Source of the DNA: Alphaproteobacteria bacterium
GTDB taxonomy: Bacteria; Pseudomonadota; Alphaproteobacteria; CACIAM-22H2
Assembly: GCA_016793165.1 (NCBI GenBank)
Contig: JAEULA010000061.1
Span: forward strand, 16,606 to 80,605
Reading direction: 5' to 3'
DNA length: 64,000 nucleotides
Made by a program: the position numbers and the translations under genes. The stretch's first letter is position 1; each line of letters begins with the position of its first letter. A model generated the notes under the pieces. It did no database searches, was not told the origin of the DNA, and saw only the letters and a program-made list of their open reading frames with translations. Positions 17,694-26,589 of this stretch are shown here, one piece after another.

Positions 17694-18740
17694 TCAGGCG
17701 TCCCTTGCCCGATCCGTCGCGCCGACGGCATCGACATCGCCGACGAACATGATCGGCGATGTGAGGACGGCGCGGATGAGCTCCGACTGCCGGCCGATCC
17801 CGAGCTTCGCGAAGATGTGCCGAAGATAGGTTCGTGCCGATGTGACGGTGATGCCGACGTCGCGACTCGCCTCCTGCAGGCTCAAGCCGCGCAGGAGCGC
17901 ATGCGTCAGCCGGGATTCGGACGGGGTCAGGGCGAAGAATGCGGCGAGCGCGGCCGGCGCCGGCAAGCCGTGGCGGCTCGGATCGGTGACGAACAGTGCG
18001 AGGCTCGACGCCGGGATATCCGTCGCCGCAGCGGCGCCGTCGATCCGGAGCAGCGCGGCGGCGATCTCGGCGCCGTCCGAGCGGCGGCAAAGACGCATGA
18101 TCTCGGTGCCTCCGGCGCTCGCTACCCGTCGACGTACCGTCTCCATGCGCGACCGCGACGACGCGTCGGCCGCCCGCAGCAGCGACCCCGGATCCGCGAC
18201 CAGGACGTCCGCTTCCGCGATCAGCCGCCGTCCCTGATCGTTGGCTTCGGCGAGGCGCCCGTCGAGGTCGAGACGGAAGGCCGCGAACGGCAGGCGTTCC
18301 AGCGCCATCCGGCCGAGGGCGGCGGCGGCGGAGATCGGCGTCGCGACCTGCGACTGCGCAAGCGCATTGTCGTGCCGCGCGATCGCGGCCTCGATCGCCT
18401 CGATCAGGCGCTCGACGGCGCAGGGCTTGGTCAGGAACCGCACGGCCTGCGCTTCGTTGACCGCCTGCATCGCGAGCGAGAGATCGGCATGGCCCGTGAG
18501 CATGACGCAGGCCGCCTGCGGATGGCGTCGTCGCAGCGCGGAGGCGGCATCGATGCCGTCGATGCCGGGCATGCGGCAGTCCATGACGTAGGCATCGTAG
18601 GACGACCGGTCGGCGAGGGCGAGGGCCTCCGACCCGGACTGCGCGAAATCCAACAGCCAAGCCGGCCGATGGCGTCGCAGGTTGCGCGCGATCGCCTGCA
18701 GGACGAGAGGCTCGTCGTCGGTGAGCAGGATCCGGCGCAC
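17694..18740 (-). CDS. Response regulator with C-terminal LuxR-type HTH, divergent from the LOV kinase
   Basis: About 348 residues if the GTG at 18740 is the start. An ATG at 18842 would add 34 residues that look unstructured. The receiver domain opens VRRILLTDDEP; the phospho-acceptor is Asp54 (VMDCRMPG), with Thr in MLTGHAD and Lys in FLTKP. A central PAS-like region of about 140 residues follows. The C-terminus is a helix-turn-helix (LTPSESRLTHALLRG, then SARTYLRHIFAKLGIGRQ) of the LuxR type, so this is probably a DNA-binding output. It lies head-to-head with the LOV histidine kinase (139-base gap), its likely partner. Confidence 0.85.
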   Translation of the reverse strand: MRRILLTDDEPLVLQAIARNLRRHRPAWLLDFAQSGSEALALADRSSYDAYVMDCRMPGIDGIDAASALRRRHPQAACVMLTGHADLSLAMQAVNEAQAVRFLTKPCAVERLIEAIEAAIARHDNALAQSQVATPISAAAALGRMALERLPFAAFRLDLDGRLAEANDQGRRLIAEADVLVADPGSLLRAADASSRSRMETVRRRVASAGGTEIMRLCRRSDGAEIAAALLRIDGAAAATDIPASSLALFVTDPSRHGLPAPAALAAFFALTPSESRLTHALLRGLSLQEASRDVGITVTSARTYLRHIFAKLGIGRQSELIRAVLTSPIMFVGDVDAVGATDRARDA

Positions 18741-18879
18741 CGCGTTAACCAGGATCGCGACGCGGCGCACGCGCCGACGTCTCCGTTTGGGGATATCGGG
18801 TTGCGCCGCGGGCCCGCCATTCTGCGTCGCGAGCCCCTTCATGACGAAGCCGGGCGCGCGCGCATCCGAGTGGGCGAGC

Positions 18880-21800
18880 ATGGTTCGAATCAAGAGCTAC
18901 GGCGTGGTCGCGGCGGCGAGCCTGGCGCTCATCGTGTCGATCGTCGCGATGGTCGGCGGCCAGCTGCGGCTGGCATCGGAGCGGGAAGCGGCGCATGTGC
19001 ATGCCGAACTGACTCAGATCGCAAGCCTCGTGAGGGCACGCATCGAGCAGGCGCTCGAGCAGCGTCTCGCAATCCCTTACGCCCTTGCGGCTTATGCAAG
19101 CGTGAATCCCGCGCTCTCCGCGGCCGATTTCGCGCTCTTCGCGGGCTCGCTCGCCGCGGCGACCGACTCCGTCCGCAGCATCCAGCTCGCACCGGGCAAC
19201 GTGGTTAAGCATGTGTATCCGCTGCAGGGGAACGAGGCGGCGATCGGCCACGATCTCTGGGCGGATCCGGAGCGCCGCGCGACGGTCGGCGCGGTGATGC
19301 GGGCAGGGCATCTCGTCGTCTCCGATCCCGTGACCCTCAAGCAGGGCGGGCGCGCCGTCATCGCCCGCATGCCGGTCTACCTCGGCGAGCACCGGCCGGA
19401 CGACTACTGGGGACTCTCGATCGTCGTGGTCGACATCGATCATCTCGTGGCCGAGCTCCGGCTCGCCGACGTCGCCGCCGACATCGCGATCGTGTCGCTC
19501 GGTCCCGACGGCAAGTCGCCGCCGGTCTCGATCATCGGCACCGAGCCCGACGATCCGGCGATGCTCGCGGTGACGGCGAGTGCGACCCTGCCGGGCTCGG
19601 TCTGGCGTGTGAGCGCCTCGCGGCGCATCGATCCGACGGCCTCCAGCCCGGCGGACCGCCTCGCCTACGGCATCGGTCTCGTCAGCCTGGTGTTCGGCTT
19701 CCTCCTCATCGCCTTCGCCTTCCTCGGACCCGACGAGCAGCGCCGCGCGATCTCGGCGGCGACCCGCGACCTCGACCGGTCGCGCCATGAGACCGAGGCG
19801 GCCCGCCGCGACCTCGGAACCACCATCGAAGCGATGGCCGAGGGCATCTGCGTATTCGACCGCAATGGCGCCCTCGTCTTGTGGAACGGGCAGTTTGCGC
19901 GCCTCGCCGCGATCGATCCCGATCGGCTCTGCGTCGGGCTGCCGCTGATGGACGTCGTGGCGGCGCAGCGCGGCGCGCCGCTCGTCAACGATGCCGCGGT
20001 CCGGGTCGCGAGCGCCGACATCGAGCTTGCCAACGCCATGTACGAGGGAACGCGCACCGCGGTCGACGGCCGCCGGGTGCAGATCCGCGTCTCGCGCGGT
20101 GGCGACGAGAAGATCATCTTCATGTTCGCCGACGTGACCGAGATCGAGCAGGCCGCGCGCCAGATCGCGCACAGCGAGCGCCTGCTGCGCCAGATGCTCA
20201 ACCACAGTCCCCTGGCCGTGGCGATCGTTTCGCTCGACGGGGCCCACCGTGTCGTCAACGCCCGATACGCCGAGCTGTTCGCCCTGACCCCGACCATGAC
20301 CTCCGAGGTGCCGGTCTGGCGACTGCTCGCCGACCCCGTGGAGTCGTCGACGCTCGCCCGCACCCTGTCCCGCGACGGCGTGATGGCCCCCCGCACCATG
20401 GCGATGCGCTCGGCGGCGGGCACGCCGTTCTGGGGCTCCGTGTCCACGCATGCGATCGAGCACGACGGCGTCCCGAGCGCGCTGATCTACGTCCTCGACG
20501 TCAGCGAGATCCGTCGGGCGCAGGCGACGTTGGAGCGCGCCAACGACGTGCTCGAGGAGAAGGTTCGGGCGCGCGTCGCCGAGCTCGCCGCGACGGCCAG
20601 CCGGCTGTCGCAGGAGATCGAGGAGCGCAAGGCGATCGAGGTGGAGCTGCGCCAGCAGGTCGAGCGCAACTCGCTCCTCGCCGCCGCGATCGAGAACGAC
20701 AGCAGCGGCATCACGATCGCCGACGCCTCGACGCCGGACCTGCCGCTGATCTACGTCAATCGCGCGTTCACGACGATGACGGGCTATGCGCCGGCCGAGG
20801 TGATCGGGCGCAACTGCCGCTTCCTCTCCGGCGCCGAGACAGCTCCGGAATCGCGGCAGGCGATCCGCGAGGCGCTGCGCGACGGCACCCCGATAAGCCT
20901 CGATCTCGTCAACTACCGCAAGGGCGGCGAGAAGTTCTGGAACCAGCTGACGTTGTTCCCCGTGCGCAACGCGTCGGGCGAGCTGCGCTACTTCGTGGGG
21001 GCGCAGAGCGACGTGACGGCGCGGCGCGCGGTCGAAGCGGAGCGAGAGGCGTTGCGCAGCCGCATGGCGGAGTCGAGCAAGTTCGAGGCGCTGGGGACGC
21101 TCGCGGGCGGCATCGCCCACGAGATCAACACGCCGGCCCAGTTCGTCAGCGACAACATCCGATTCCTCGGCAGCACCGCCGAGCCGCTGCTCGAGCTCGT
21201 CGAGACGGCGACGCGACTGATCGCCGGGCAGGGCGGCGCCGCGCAGTCGGCCTTCGCCGAGGCGCTGGCGCGCGCGGACGTGGAGTTCCTGCGGGCCGAG
21301 ATCCCCGGGGCGGTGGCGCAGTGCATGGACGGCATGGATCGCATCGGGAAGATCGTCCAGGCGGTGAAGGAATTCTCCTATCCCGCCGACCGCGAGCAGG
21401 CGCTCTTCGACCTGAACCGCACGATCGAGGTCGCGGCCACGGTGACCCGGAACCAGTGGAAATACGTCGCCGAACTCGAGCTCGACCTCGCCGCCGACCT
21501 GCCGCACGTCCCCGGCGACCAGGGCGCGATCAACCAGGTCCTCCTCAACATGATCGTCAACGCGGCCCACGCCATCGAGGAGAAGGGCGGCGATGCGCGC
21601 GGCTCGATCGCCATCAGCACGCGGGCGCTCTCGGACGGCGTCGAGATCCGCATCGCCGACACGGGCGGCGGCATCCCGCCGGAGATCCGCTCGCGCGTCT
21701 TCGAGCTGTTCTTCACGACCAAGGCGCCGGGCCGCGGCACGGGGCAGGGGCTCGCGATCTCCCATGCCATCGTCGTCAAGCAGCACGGCGGCTCCATCAC

Positions 21801-21888
21801 CATCGATTCCGAGGTCGGGCGGGGCACCACGTTCGTCATCAAGCTCCCCGCGACCGTCGCATCATCAGAGCTGGAGGTCGCGGCATGA
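18880..21888 (+). CDS. Membrane sensor histidine kinase with CHASE, PAS and LOV (blue-light) domains
   Basis: About 1002 residues. Transmembrane helix 1 is at about 5-28, an extracytoplasmic CHASE-like domain at about 30-250 (LAIPYALAAYASVNPALS), and helix 2 at about 260-283. Then come a PAS-7 domain (from about 305), a second PAS (from about 430) and a coiled coil (about 545-605). A LOV domain (about 605-720) has the photoactive cysteine in GRNCRFL (Cys646), both flavin-binding Asn (NYRKGGEKFWN) and the C-terminal Gln (VGAQSDVT). The kinase core has His747 in GGIAHEINTP and an HATPase domain (NMIVNAAHA, DTGGGI, GTGQGLAI). It should sense an extracellular cue and blue light and phosphorylate the neighbouring regulators. 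ATG 18880 was chosen as the codon just before helix 1; 18841 is also possible. The stop overlaps the next gene. Confidence 0.9.
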   Translation: MVRIKSYGVVAAASLALIVSIVAMVGGQLRLASEREAAHVHAELTQIASLVRARIEQALEQRLAIPYALAAYASVNPALSAADFALFAGSLAAATDSVRSIQLAPGNVVKHVYPLQGNEAAIGHDLWADPERRATVGAVMRAGHLVVSDPVTLKQGGRAVIARMPVYLGEHRPDDYWGLSIVVVDIDHLVAELRLADVAADIAIVSLGPDGKSPPVSIIGTEPDDPAMLAVTASATLPGSVWRVSASRRIDPTASSPADRLAYGIGLVSLVFGFLLIAFAFLGPDEQRRAISAATRDLDRSRHETEAARRDLGTTIEAMAEGICVFDRNGALVLWNGQFARLAAIDPDRLCVGLPLMDVVAAQRGAPLVNDAAVRVASADIELANAMYEGTRTAVDGRRVQIRVSRGGDEKIIFMFADVTEIEQAARQIAHSERLLRQMLNHSPLAVAIVSLDGAHRVVNARYAELFALTPTMTSEVPVWRLLADPVESSTLARTLSRDGVMAPRTMAMRSAAGTPFWGSVSTHAIEHDGVPSALIYVLDVSEIRRAQATLERANDVLEEKVRARVAELAATASRLSQEIEERKAIEVELRQQVERNSLLAAAIENDSSGITIADASTPDLPLIYVNRAFTTMTGYAPAEVIGRNCRFLSGAETAPESRQAIREALRDGTPISLDLVNYRKGGEKFWNQLTLFPVRNASGELRYFVGAQSDVTARRAVEAEREALRSRMAESSKFEALGTLAGGIAHEINTPAQFVSDNIRFLGSTAEPLLELVETATRLIAGQGGAAQSAFAEALARADVEFLRAEIPGAVAQCMDGMDRIGKIVQAVKEFSYPADREQALFDLNRTIEVAATVTRNQWKYVAELELDLAADLPHVPGDQGAINQVLLNMIVNAAHAIEEKGGDARGSIAISTRALSDGVEIRIADTGGGIPPEIRSRVFELFFTTKAPGRGTGQGLAISHAIVVKQHGGSITIDSEVGRGTTFVIKLPATVASSELEVAA

Positions 21889-23078
21889 GCGAGCTTCCCC
21901 GAGTCCTGTTCGTCGACGACGAACCCAACGTCCTGGAAGGCCTGCGTCGACTCCTGCGCTCCAAGCGCAACCAGTGGGACATGCGCTTCGCGACCGGAGG
22001 CGCAGAGGCATTGGCCGTGATGGCCGCCGAGCCGATCGACGTGCTGGTCAGCGACATGCGAATGCCGGGCATGGACGGCGCCGATCTGCTTGCGGCGGTC
22101 GCGAAGAAGCATCCGGACACGGTCCGGTTCATCCTCTCCGGCCAGAGCGATTCCGATGCGCTGTTCCGCGCGATCGGCACCTGCCACCAGTACATCTCGA
22201 AGCCGGTGCCCAGCGACAGCCTCGTCCAGAGCATCGAGCGCTCGCTGCGGCTGCGCGCGATCATGCGCAGCCCCAGGGTGCGCGCGGCCATCTCCGGCCT
22301 TCCCAGCGTGCCGAGCCCGCCGGCGATCTACTCGACACTGCTCGCCGAGCTGCGCCTGGGCGTGCCGCATCTCGACCGCATCGAGCGGATCATCGCGCGC
22401 GATCCCGGGCTGAGCGCGAAGCTGGTGCAGATCGCCAACTCCGCCTACTTCCGCCGCCTGCGCGAGGTTCACTCGCTCGCTTCCGCGATCAACTTCCTCG
22501 GCTTCGACCTGGTGAAGGCCGTGGTCGTGAACCTCGCCGTCGTGGCGCAGCTCCGGTGCCGGGAGATCGACGGCCGGCCGATCGAGTCCGTGATCGACTA
22601 TTCGCTCGACTGCGCCGCGATGGCGCGCCAGCTGGCCGAGGCCGAGGGACTGCCGCCGTCGGTCTGCGGAGACGCATTCATGGCCGGCCTGCTGCACGAG
22701 ATCGGCCTGCTCGTCCTTGCCGACAACTTCCCGGCCCAGATGTCGGAGATCGCGGCGGCCGCCCGCGCGGCCCGCGAGCCGGCGACGGCGCGAGAGCGCG
22801 CCGCCTTCGGGGCCTGCCATGCGCAGATCGGCGCGTGCATCCTCGGCACGTGGGGATTCCTCGACACGATCGTCGAGGCGGTGATGCACCACCACGACCC
22901 GATCGAGGCGATGCCCGACCGCCTCGATCTGACGATGGTCCTGCGGATCGCCATCCGCCTCGTCGATGCGGGCGCGGCCGGCGCGGCGGACGATCCGATC
23001 GTCGCCGAAGCGATGCGCCGCCATCCGCAGATGGTCGCGGCCCGGCCGGACGACCGGCGCGTGGCCGCAGCCCGATGA
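21885..23078 (+). CDS. Response regulator with HDOD output domain
   Basis: A 397-residue protein. The receiver domain (residues about 5-125) has the acidic pair in FVDDEP, phospho-acceptor Asp57 (VSDMRMPGMDG), Ser in ILSGQSD and Lys in YISKP. An HDOD domain follows (about 135-340): LPSVPSPPAIYSTLL, LVQIANSAYFRR, SLASAINFLGFDLVKAVV and FMAGLLHEIGLLVLADNF. HDOD domains resemble HD phosphohydrolases without catalytic activity and act in signalling scaffolds. The start overlaps the kinase stop (ATGA) and the stop overlaps the next regulator, so the three genes form a coupled operon. A direct phosphorelay from the LOV kinase is inferred. Confidence 0.9.
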   Translation: MSELPRVLFVDDEPNVLEGLRRLLRSKRNQWDMRFATGGAEALAVMAAEPIDVLVSDMRMPGMDGADLLAAVAKKHPDTVRFILSGQSDSDALFRAIGTCHQYISKPVPSDSLVQSIERSLRLRAIMRSPRVRAAISGLPSVPSPPAIYSTLLAELRLGVPHLDRIERIIARDPGLSAKLVQIANSAYFRRLREVHSLASAINFLGFDLVKAVVVNLAVVAQLRCREIDGRPIESVIDYSLDCAAMARQLAEAEGLPPSVCGDAFMAGLLHEIGLLVLADNFPAQMSEIAAAARAAREPATARERAAFGACHAQIGACILGTWGFLDTIVEAVMHHHDPIEAMPDRLDLTMVLRIAIRLVDAGAAGAADDPIVAEAMRRHPQMVAARPDDRRVAAAR

Positions 23079-24286
23079 GCGGGACCGGGACCGTGAGCGG
23101 CCGCAGAATCCTGTTCGTCGACGACGAGCCCGCACTCCTCGACGGCATTCGGCGCCTCCTGCACCGGGACTTCGACCTCGCCTTCGCGCCCTCCGGCGAC
23201 GAGGCGCTGCGCGCGCTCGAGACCAAGGGGCCCTTCGCGGTGGTCTGCGCGGACATGCGCATGCCCGGCATGAGCGGCGTGGAGCTCCTCGAGAAGGTGG
23301 CGGCCCGGCATCCGGACACGGTGCGGCTGATGTTGAGCGGCAACGCCGACCAGGCCACGGCGATCGAGGCGATCAACCGCGGACGCATCTACAGCTTCCT
23401 CGCCAAGCCGGCGTCGCGCGAGGCGCTCGTCGGCGCGCTTGAAGGCGCGCTGCGCCTGCATGCCCTGACGGTCGCCGAGAAGGTCCTGCTCGAGCGGACC
23501 CTCGCGGGCAGCATCCAGACCCTGGTCGAGATCCTGAGCACGGCGATGCCCGACCAGTTCGGGCGCGCGCAGCGCATCCGCGAACTCACCCGCCGTCACG
23601 CCGCCATGCTGGGCGGCAACGGCTGGCGCCTCGATATGGCGGCGATGCTGGCGCCGATCGGCTGGGCGACGATGCCGGCCGAACTCGCCGACAAGCTGCG
23701 CCACGGGATCAGCCTGACCGCGGATGAAGAGCTGATGGCGCGCCGCGTCGGCGAGATCAGTGGCCGGCTGATCGCCAACATCCCGCGCCTGGAGGCCGTC
23801 GCCGACGTGGTCCGCTACGCCGGCAAGGGATACGACGGCGCCGGCTATCCCGACGACGGCGTCAAGGGCGATGCATTGCCGCTCGAGGCGCGGGTCCTGC
23901 GCCTGATGTCCGCCGTCGTCGATGCGAGCGGCGACGAGCCGCCGAGCAACCGGACGCTCGACCGCCTCCGCGGGCGCAGCGCCGAGTTCGATCCGCGGCT
24001 GATCGCAGCGCTTCGAGGCGCCCTCGCACAGAGCGACGCGCCGGTCGCAGTCCCGGCGGCGGCCGCGGTCGTCGACGTCGAGATCACGCGAGTCGACATG
24101 CTGCTCGTGGGCGATCGACTGCTCGGCGATCTCATGCTGGACGACGGCACGCTTGCGCTCGTGCGCGACACCGTCGTCACGGACCTGCTGTCCGAGAAGC
24201 TCGCGAATCTCGGGCGGCTGCGCGGGTTCCGCCTGCCGATCCGCGTGCGGCGAACGGGGGAGGCATCGCCGCGGCGCGCGGCGTGA
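23075..24286 (+). CDS. Response regulator with a degenerate HD-GYP-like domain
   Basis: A 403-residue protein. The receiver (about 10-130) has phospho-acceptor Asp60 (CADMRMPGMSG) and FLAKP. The region of about 150-330 aligns with HD-GYP c-di-GMP phosphodiesterases, but the metal ligands are gone. The usual GHSxRV reads GRAQRI, HDIGK reads APIGW, the RHPE-type His is Val (RRVGEI) and the HHExxDG box reads AGKGYDG. Only the GYP itself survives (DGAGYPDDG, about residue 252). A C-terminal domain of about 80 residues follows (LLGDLMLDDGTLALVRDTVVT), as in some RpfG-like regulators. It is probably a non-catalytic partner or phosphate sink. Translationally coupled to the HDOD regulator. Confidence 0.85.
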   Translation: MSGTGTVSGRRILFVDDEPALLDGIRRLLHRDFDLAFAPSGDEALRALETKGPFAVVCADMRMPGMSGVELLEKVAARHPDTVRLMLSGNADQATAIEAINRGRIYSFLAKPASREALVGALEGALRLHALTVAEKVLLERTLAGSIQTLVEILSTAMPDQFGRAQRIRELTRRHAAMLGGNGWRLDMAAMLAPIGWATMPAELADKLRHGISLTADEELMARRVGEISGRLIANIPRLEAVADVVRYAGKGYDGAGYPDDGVKGDALPLEARVLRLMSAVVDASGDEPPSNRTLDRLRGRSAEFDPRLIAALRGALAQSDAPVAVPAAAAVVDVEITRVDMLLVGDRLLGDLMLDDGTLALVRDTVVTDLLSEKLANLGRLRGFRLPIRVRRTGEASPRRAA

Positions 24287-24361
24287 CGCGAACGCGGGCT
24301 TGATTCCGCAGGCGGGCCGCGGTCGATTAGCCGCTCCGCCCCCAGCGAGAGACCGCCTGCC

Positions 24362-25558
24362 ATGGATTTTCGCCTCGACGCCGAAACCGAAGCCCTGCGC
24401 GCACGACTGCGGCGCTTCGTCGGCGAGACGCTGCTGCCTCTCGAGAGCGATCCGTCGATCTGGGGCGAGGGTGAGAACATCGCCGAGGCGCCGCTCGCCC
24501 GCCTGCGCGAGCAGGCGCGCGCGGCCGGCTTCTGGGCGCCGCAGACTCCCAAGGCACTGGGCGGCATGGGCCTGAGTCGCGTCGCGATGGCGGCGCTCTA
24601 CGAGGAGGCCGGTCGCTGCCGGTTCGGGCCGGCGGTGATCAACTGCGCCGCGCCGGACGACGGCAACATGATGCTGCTGGCGAAGGTCGGCACGGCCGCG
24701 CAGCAGGCGCGCTGGCTGGCGCCCGTCGTCTCGGCTGCGGTGCGGTCGGGCTTCGTGATGACGGAGCCGCATCCGGGCGGCGGCTCCGACCCGTCGATGA
24801 TGACCACCCGGGCGGAGCGCATTCCCGGCGGCTGGCGCATCCGCGGCCGCAAGTGGTTCATCACCGGTGCGGTCGACGCGAAGCACTTCATCCTGATCGC
24901 GCGCACCAGCGAGGATCAGCGCAAGGGCCTCACCGCCTTCCTGTTCCACGCCGACCAGCCCGGGTGGCGCATCGTCCGTCGCATCCCGATCATGGGGCCC
25001 GAGGAGCATGGCGGCCATTGCGAGCTCGAGTTCACCGGGCTCGAAGTGCCGGATGCCGAAGTGCTCATGAATGTCGGCGACGGCCTGAAGGTGACGCAGA
25101 TCCGCCTCGGCCCGGCGCGCCTCACGCACTGCATGCGCTGGCTCGGGATGGCGAAGCGCGCGCTCGAGGAGTGCTTCGCCTACGTGCGGGAGCGCAAGAG
25201 CTTCGGCATGACGCTGGCCGCGCACGAGGGCGTCCAGTGGCTGCTCGGCGAGGCGGCGATGGAGATCGAGATCGGGCGGCTGCTGACGATGCGCGCGGCC
25301 TGGAAGCTCGACCAGGGCGACTTCGCCCGCAAGGAAGTGTCGATGGCCAAGGTCGCGGTCGCCGACGTGCTGCACAAGGCGATCGACACGAGCATCCAGT
25401 TGCTCGGCGCGCGCGGCTACAGCCGGGACACGCCGCTGGAATGGATGTACCGCTATGCGCGACAGGCGCGCCTCGTCGACGGCGCGTCCGAGGTGCACAA
25501 GATGGTCCTGGCGCGCGCGCTGATCGACGAGGGCCTGGACTTCTGGGCTTGGCGATGA
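24362..25558 (+). CDS. Acyl-CoA dehydrogenase (ACAD10/11-like)
   Basis: A 398-residue FAD enzyme introducing the alpha-beta double bond in acyl-CoAs. Visible are the N-terminal helical domain, the flavin-contacting VMTEPHPGGGSDPSMMTT, RGRKWFITGA, the C-terminal LLGARGYSRDTPLEW and a terminal VDGASEVHKMVLAR typical of the ACAD10/11-like branch. It is followed with a four-base overlap by an APH-like kinase and a DUF6285 gene, a conserved trio. In ACAD10/11 relatives the kinase and dehydrogenase work together on 4-hydroxyacyl-CoAs, which is a reasonable hypothesis here. Confidence 0.92.
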   Translation: MDFRLDAETEALRARLRRFVGETLLPLESDPSIWGEGENIAEAPLARLREQARAAGFWAPQTPKALGGMGLSRVAMAALYEEAGRCRFGPAVINCAAPDDGNMMLLAKVGTAAQQARWLAPVVSAAVRSGFVMTEPHPGGGSDPSMMTTRAERIPGGWRIRGRKWFITGAVDAKHFILIARTSEDQRKGLTAFLFHADQPGWRIVRRIPIMGPEEHGGHCELEFTGLEVPDAEVLMNVGDGLKVTQIRLGPARLTHCMRWLGMAKRALEECFAYVRERKSFGMTLAAHEGVQWLLGEAAMEIEIGRLLTMRAAWKLDQGDFARKEVSMAKVAVADVLHKAIDTSIQLLGARGYSRDTPLEWMYRYARQARLVDGASEVHKMVLARALIDEGLDFWAWR

Positions 25559-26589
25559 CGCCTGGCGAGGGTCTCGACGATCCGGCGCGGGTCCGCGCGC
25601 TGGAAGCCTGGCTCGCGGCATCGCTCGCGGCTCGGCACGTGACGATCGCGGCGCCGACGAAGCTCGGCGGCGGCGCGATCCAGGAGAACTGGGCGATCGA
25701 CGCGGCTGTGGACGGCGGCCCGCGCGACGGCTCGCATGCCTGGGTGCTGCGCACCGACGCTCCGTCGCGCGTCGCCGCGAGCCTGACGCGGGCGCAGGAA
25801 TACACCCTGATTGCCGCCGCACACGACGCCGGCGTGACCGTGCCCGAGCCGATCGCCCTTTGCGCGGACACCTCGGTGCTGGGCCGAGCCTTCTACGTGA
25901 TGCGACGGATCGGCGGGACGGCAGCCGGCCACCTGCTCGTGCGCGACGATCGCTGGCGCGGCGACCGTGTGGCGCTCGTCGCGAGGCTCGGCGGCGAGCT
26001 CGCGCGTATCCATGGCATCCGGCCGCCGCGCGGCGATCTCGACTTCCTGCCGATGCCGGACGGTCCTCCGGCGCGTGTCGCGGTCGCGCGCCATCGGCGA
26101 TGGCTCGACGGCTATCACATGGCCCGCCCGGCGCTGGAATGGGGGCTGCGCTGGCTCGATCGCAACGCGCCGCCGCGGCCCGCGCAGCTGACGTTGCTCC
26201 ACGGGGACTTCCGCACCGGAAATTACATGGTCGACGAGACCGGGCTGACCGGCATCCTCGACTGGGAGTTCGCCTCGTGGGGCGATCCGCTCGAGGATCT
26301 CGGCTGGTTTTGCGCGCGCTGCTGGCGCTTCGGCGCCGACGGCCGCGAAGCCGGCGGCATCGGCGCGCGCGAGGATTTCTACCGCGCCTACGAGGCCGCG
26401 GCCGGGCATGCGGTCGACCGCGCCGCGGTCGACTATTGGGAGACCATGGCGCATGCCCGCTGGGCCGTGATCGCGCTGATGCAGGGCGAGCGCCATGTCT
26501 CGGGCGAGGAGCCTTCGCTCGATCTCGCGCTCACCGGCCGGCGCGTCGCCGAGCTCGAATACGAACTGCTGCAACGGACGACGCCATGA
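25555..26589 (+). CDS. APH-like phosphotransferase (ACAD10/11-associated kinase family)
   Basis: A 344-residue protein-kinase-fold phosphotransferase. N-lobe Gly-rich strand LGGGAIQENWAI and a nucleotide-binding VLRTDAP strand are followed by the hinge MRRIGGT. The catalytic loop LLHGDFRTGNYMV contains the catalytic Asp, and the metal-binding Asp is in ILDWEFASWGDPLEDLGW. The start overlaps the acyl-CoA dehydrogenase stop (ATGA), matching the dehydrogenase/kinase pair that acts on 4-hydroxyacyl-CoAs in better-studied systems. Antibiotic resistance is unlikely in this context. Confidence 0.9.
   Translation: MTPGEGLDDPARVRALEAWLAASLAARHVTIAAPTKLGGGAIQENWAIDAAVDGGPRDGSHAWVLRTDAPSRVAASLTRAQEYTLIAAAHDAGVTVPEPIALCADTSVLGRAFYVMRRIGGTAAGHLLVRDDRWRGDRVALVARLGGELARIHGIRPPRGDLDFLPMPDGPPARVAVARHRRWLDGYHMARPALEWGLRWLDRNAPPRPAQLTLLHGDFRTGNYMVDETGLTGILDWEFASWGDPLEDLGWFCARCWRFGADGREAGGIGAREDFYRAYEAAAGHAVDRAAVDYWETMAHARWAVIALMQGERHVSGEEPSLDLALTGRRVAELEYELLQRTTP

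Noticed and set aside
18745..21786. A 1013-codon open frame on the minus strand opposite the LOV kinase
   Set aside because: Its composition is Arg/Ala-rich with no domain motifs, while the plus strand encodes a complete multi-domain kinase. Long antisense frames are expected at this GC content.
22598..25822. A minus-strand open frame of over 1000 codons opposite the response regulators and acyl-CoA dehydrogenase
   Set aside because: No recognisable domains, and it runs across several well-supported plus-strand genes, so it is a GC shadow.
25555..26589. Aminoglycoside resistance gene
   Set aside because: The APH fold is present, but coupling to an acyl-CoA dehydrogenase and a DUF6285 gene points to the metabolic kinase family.
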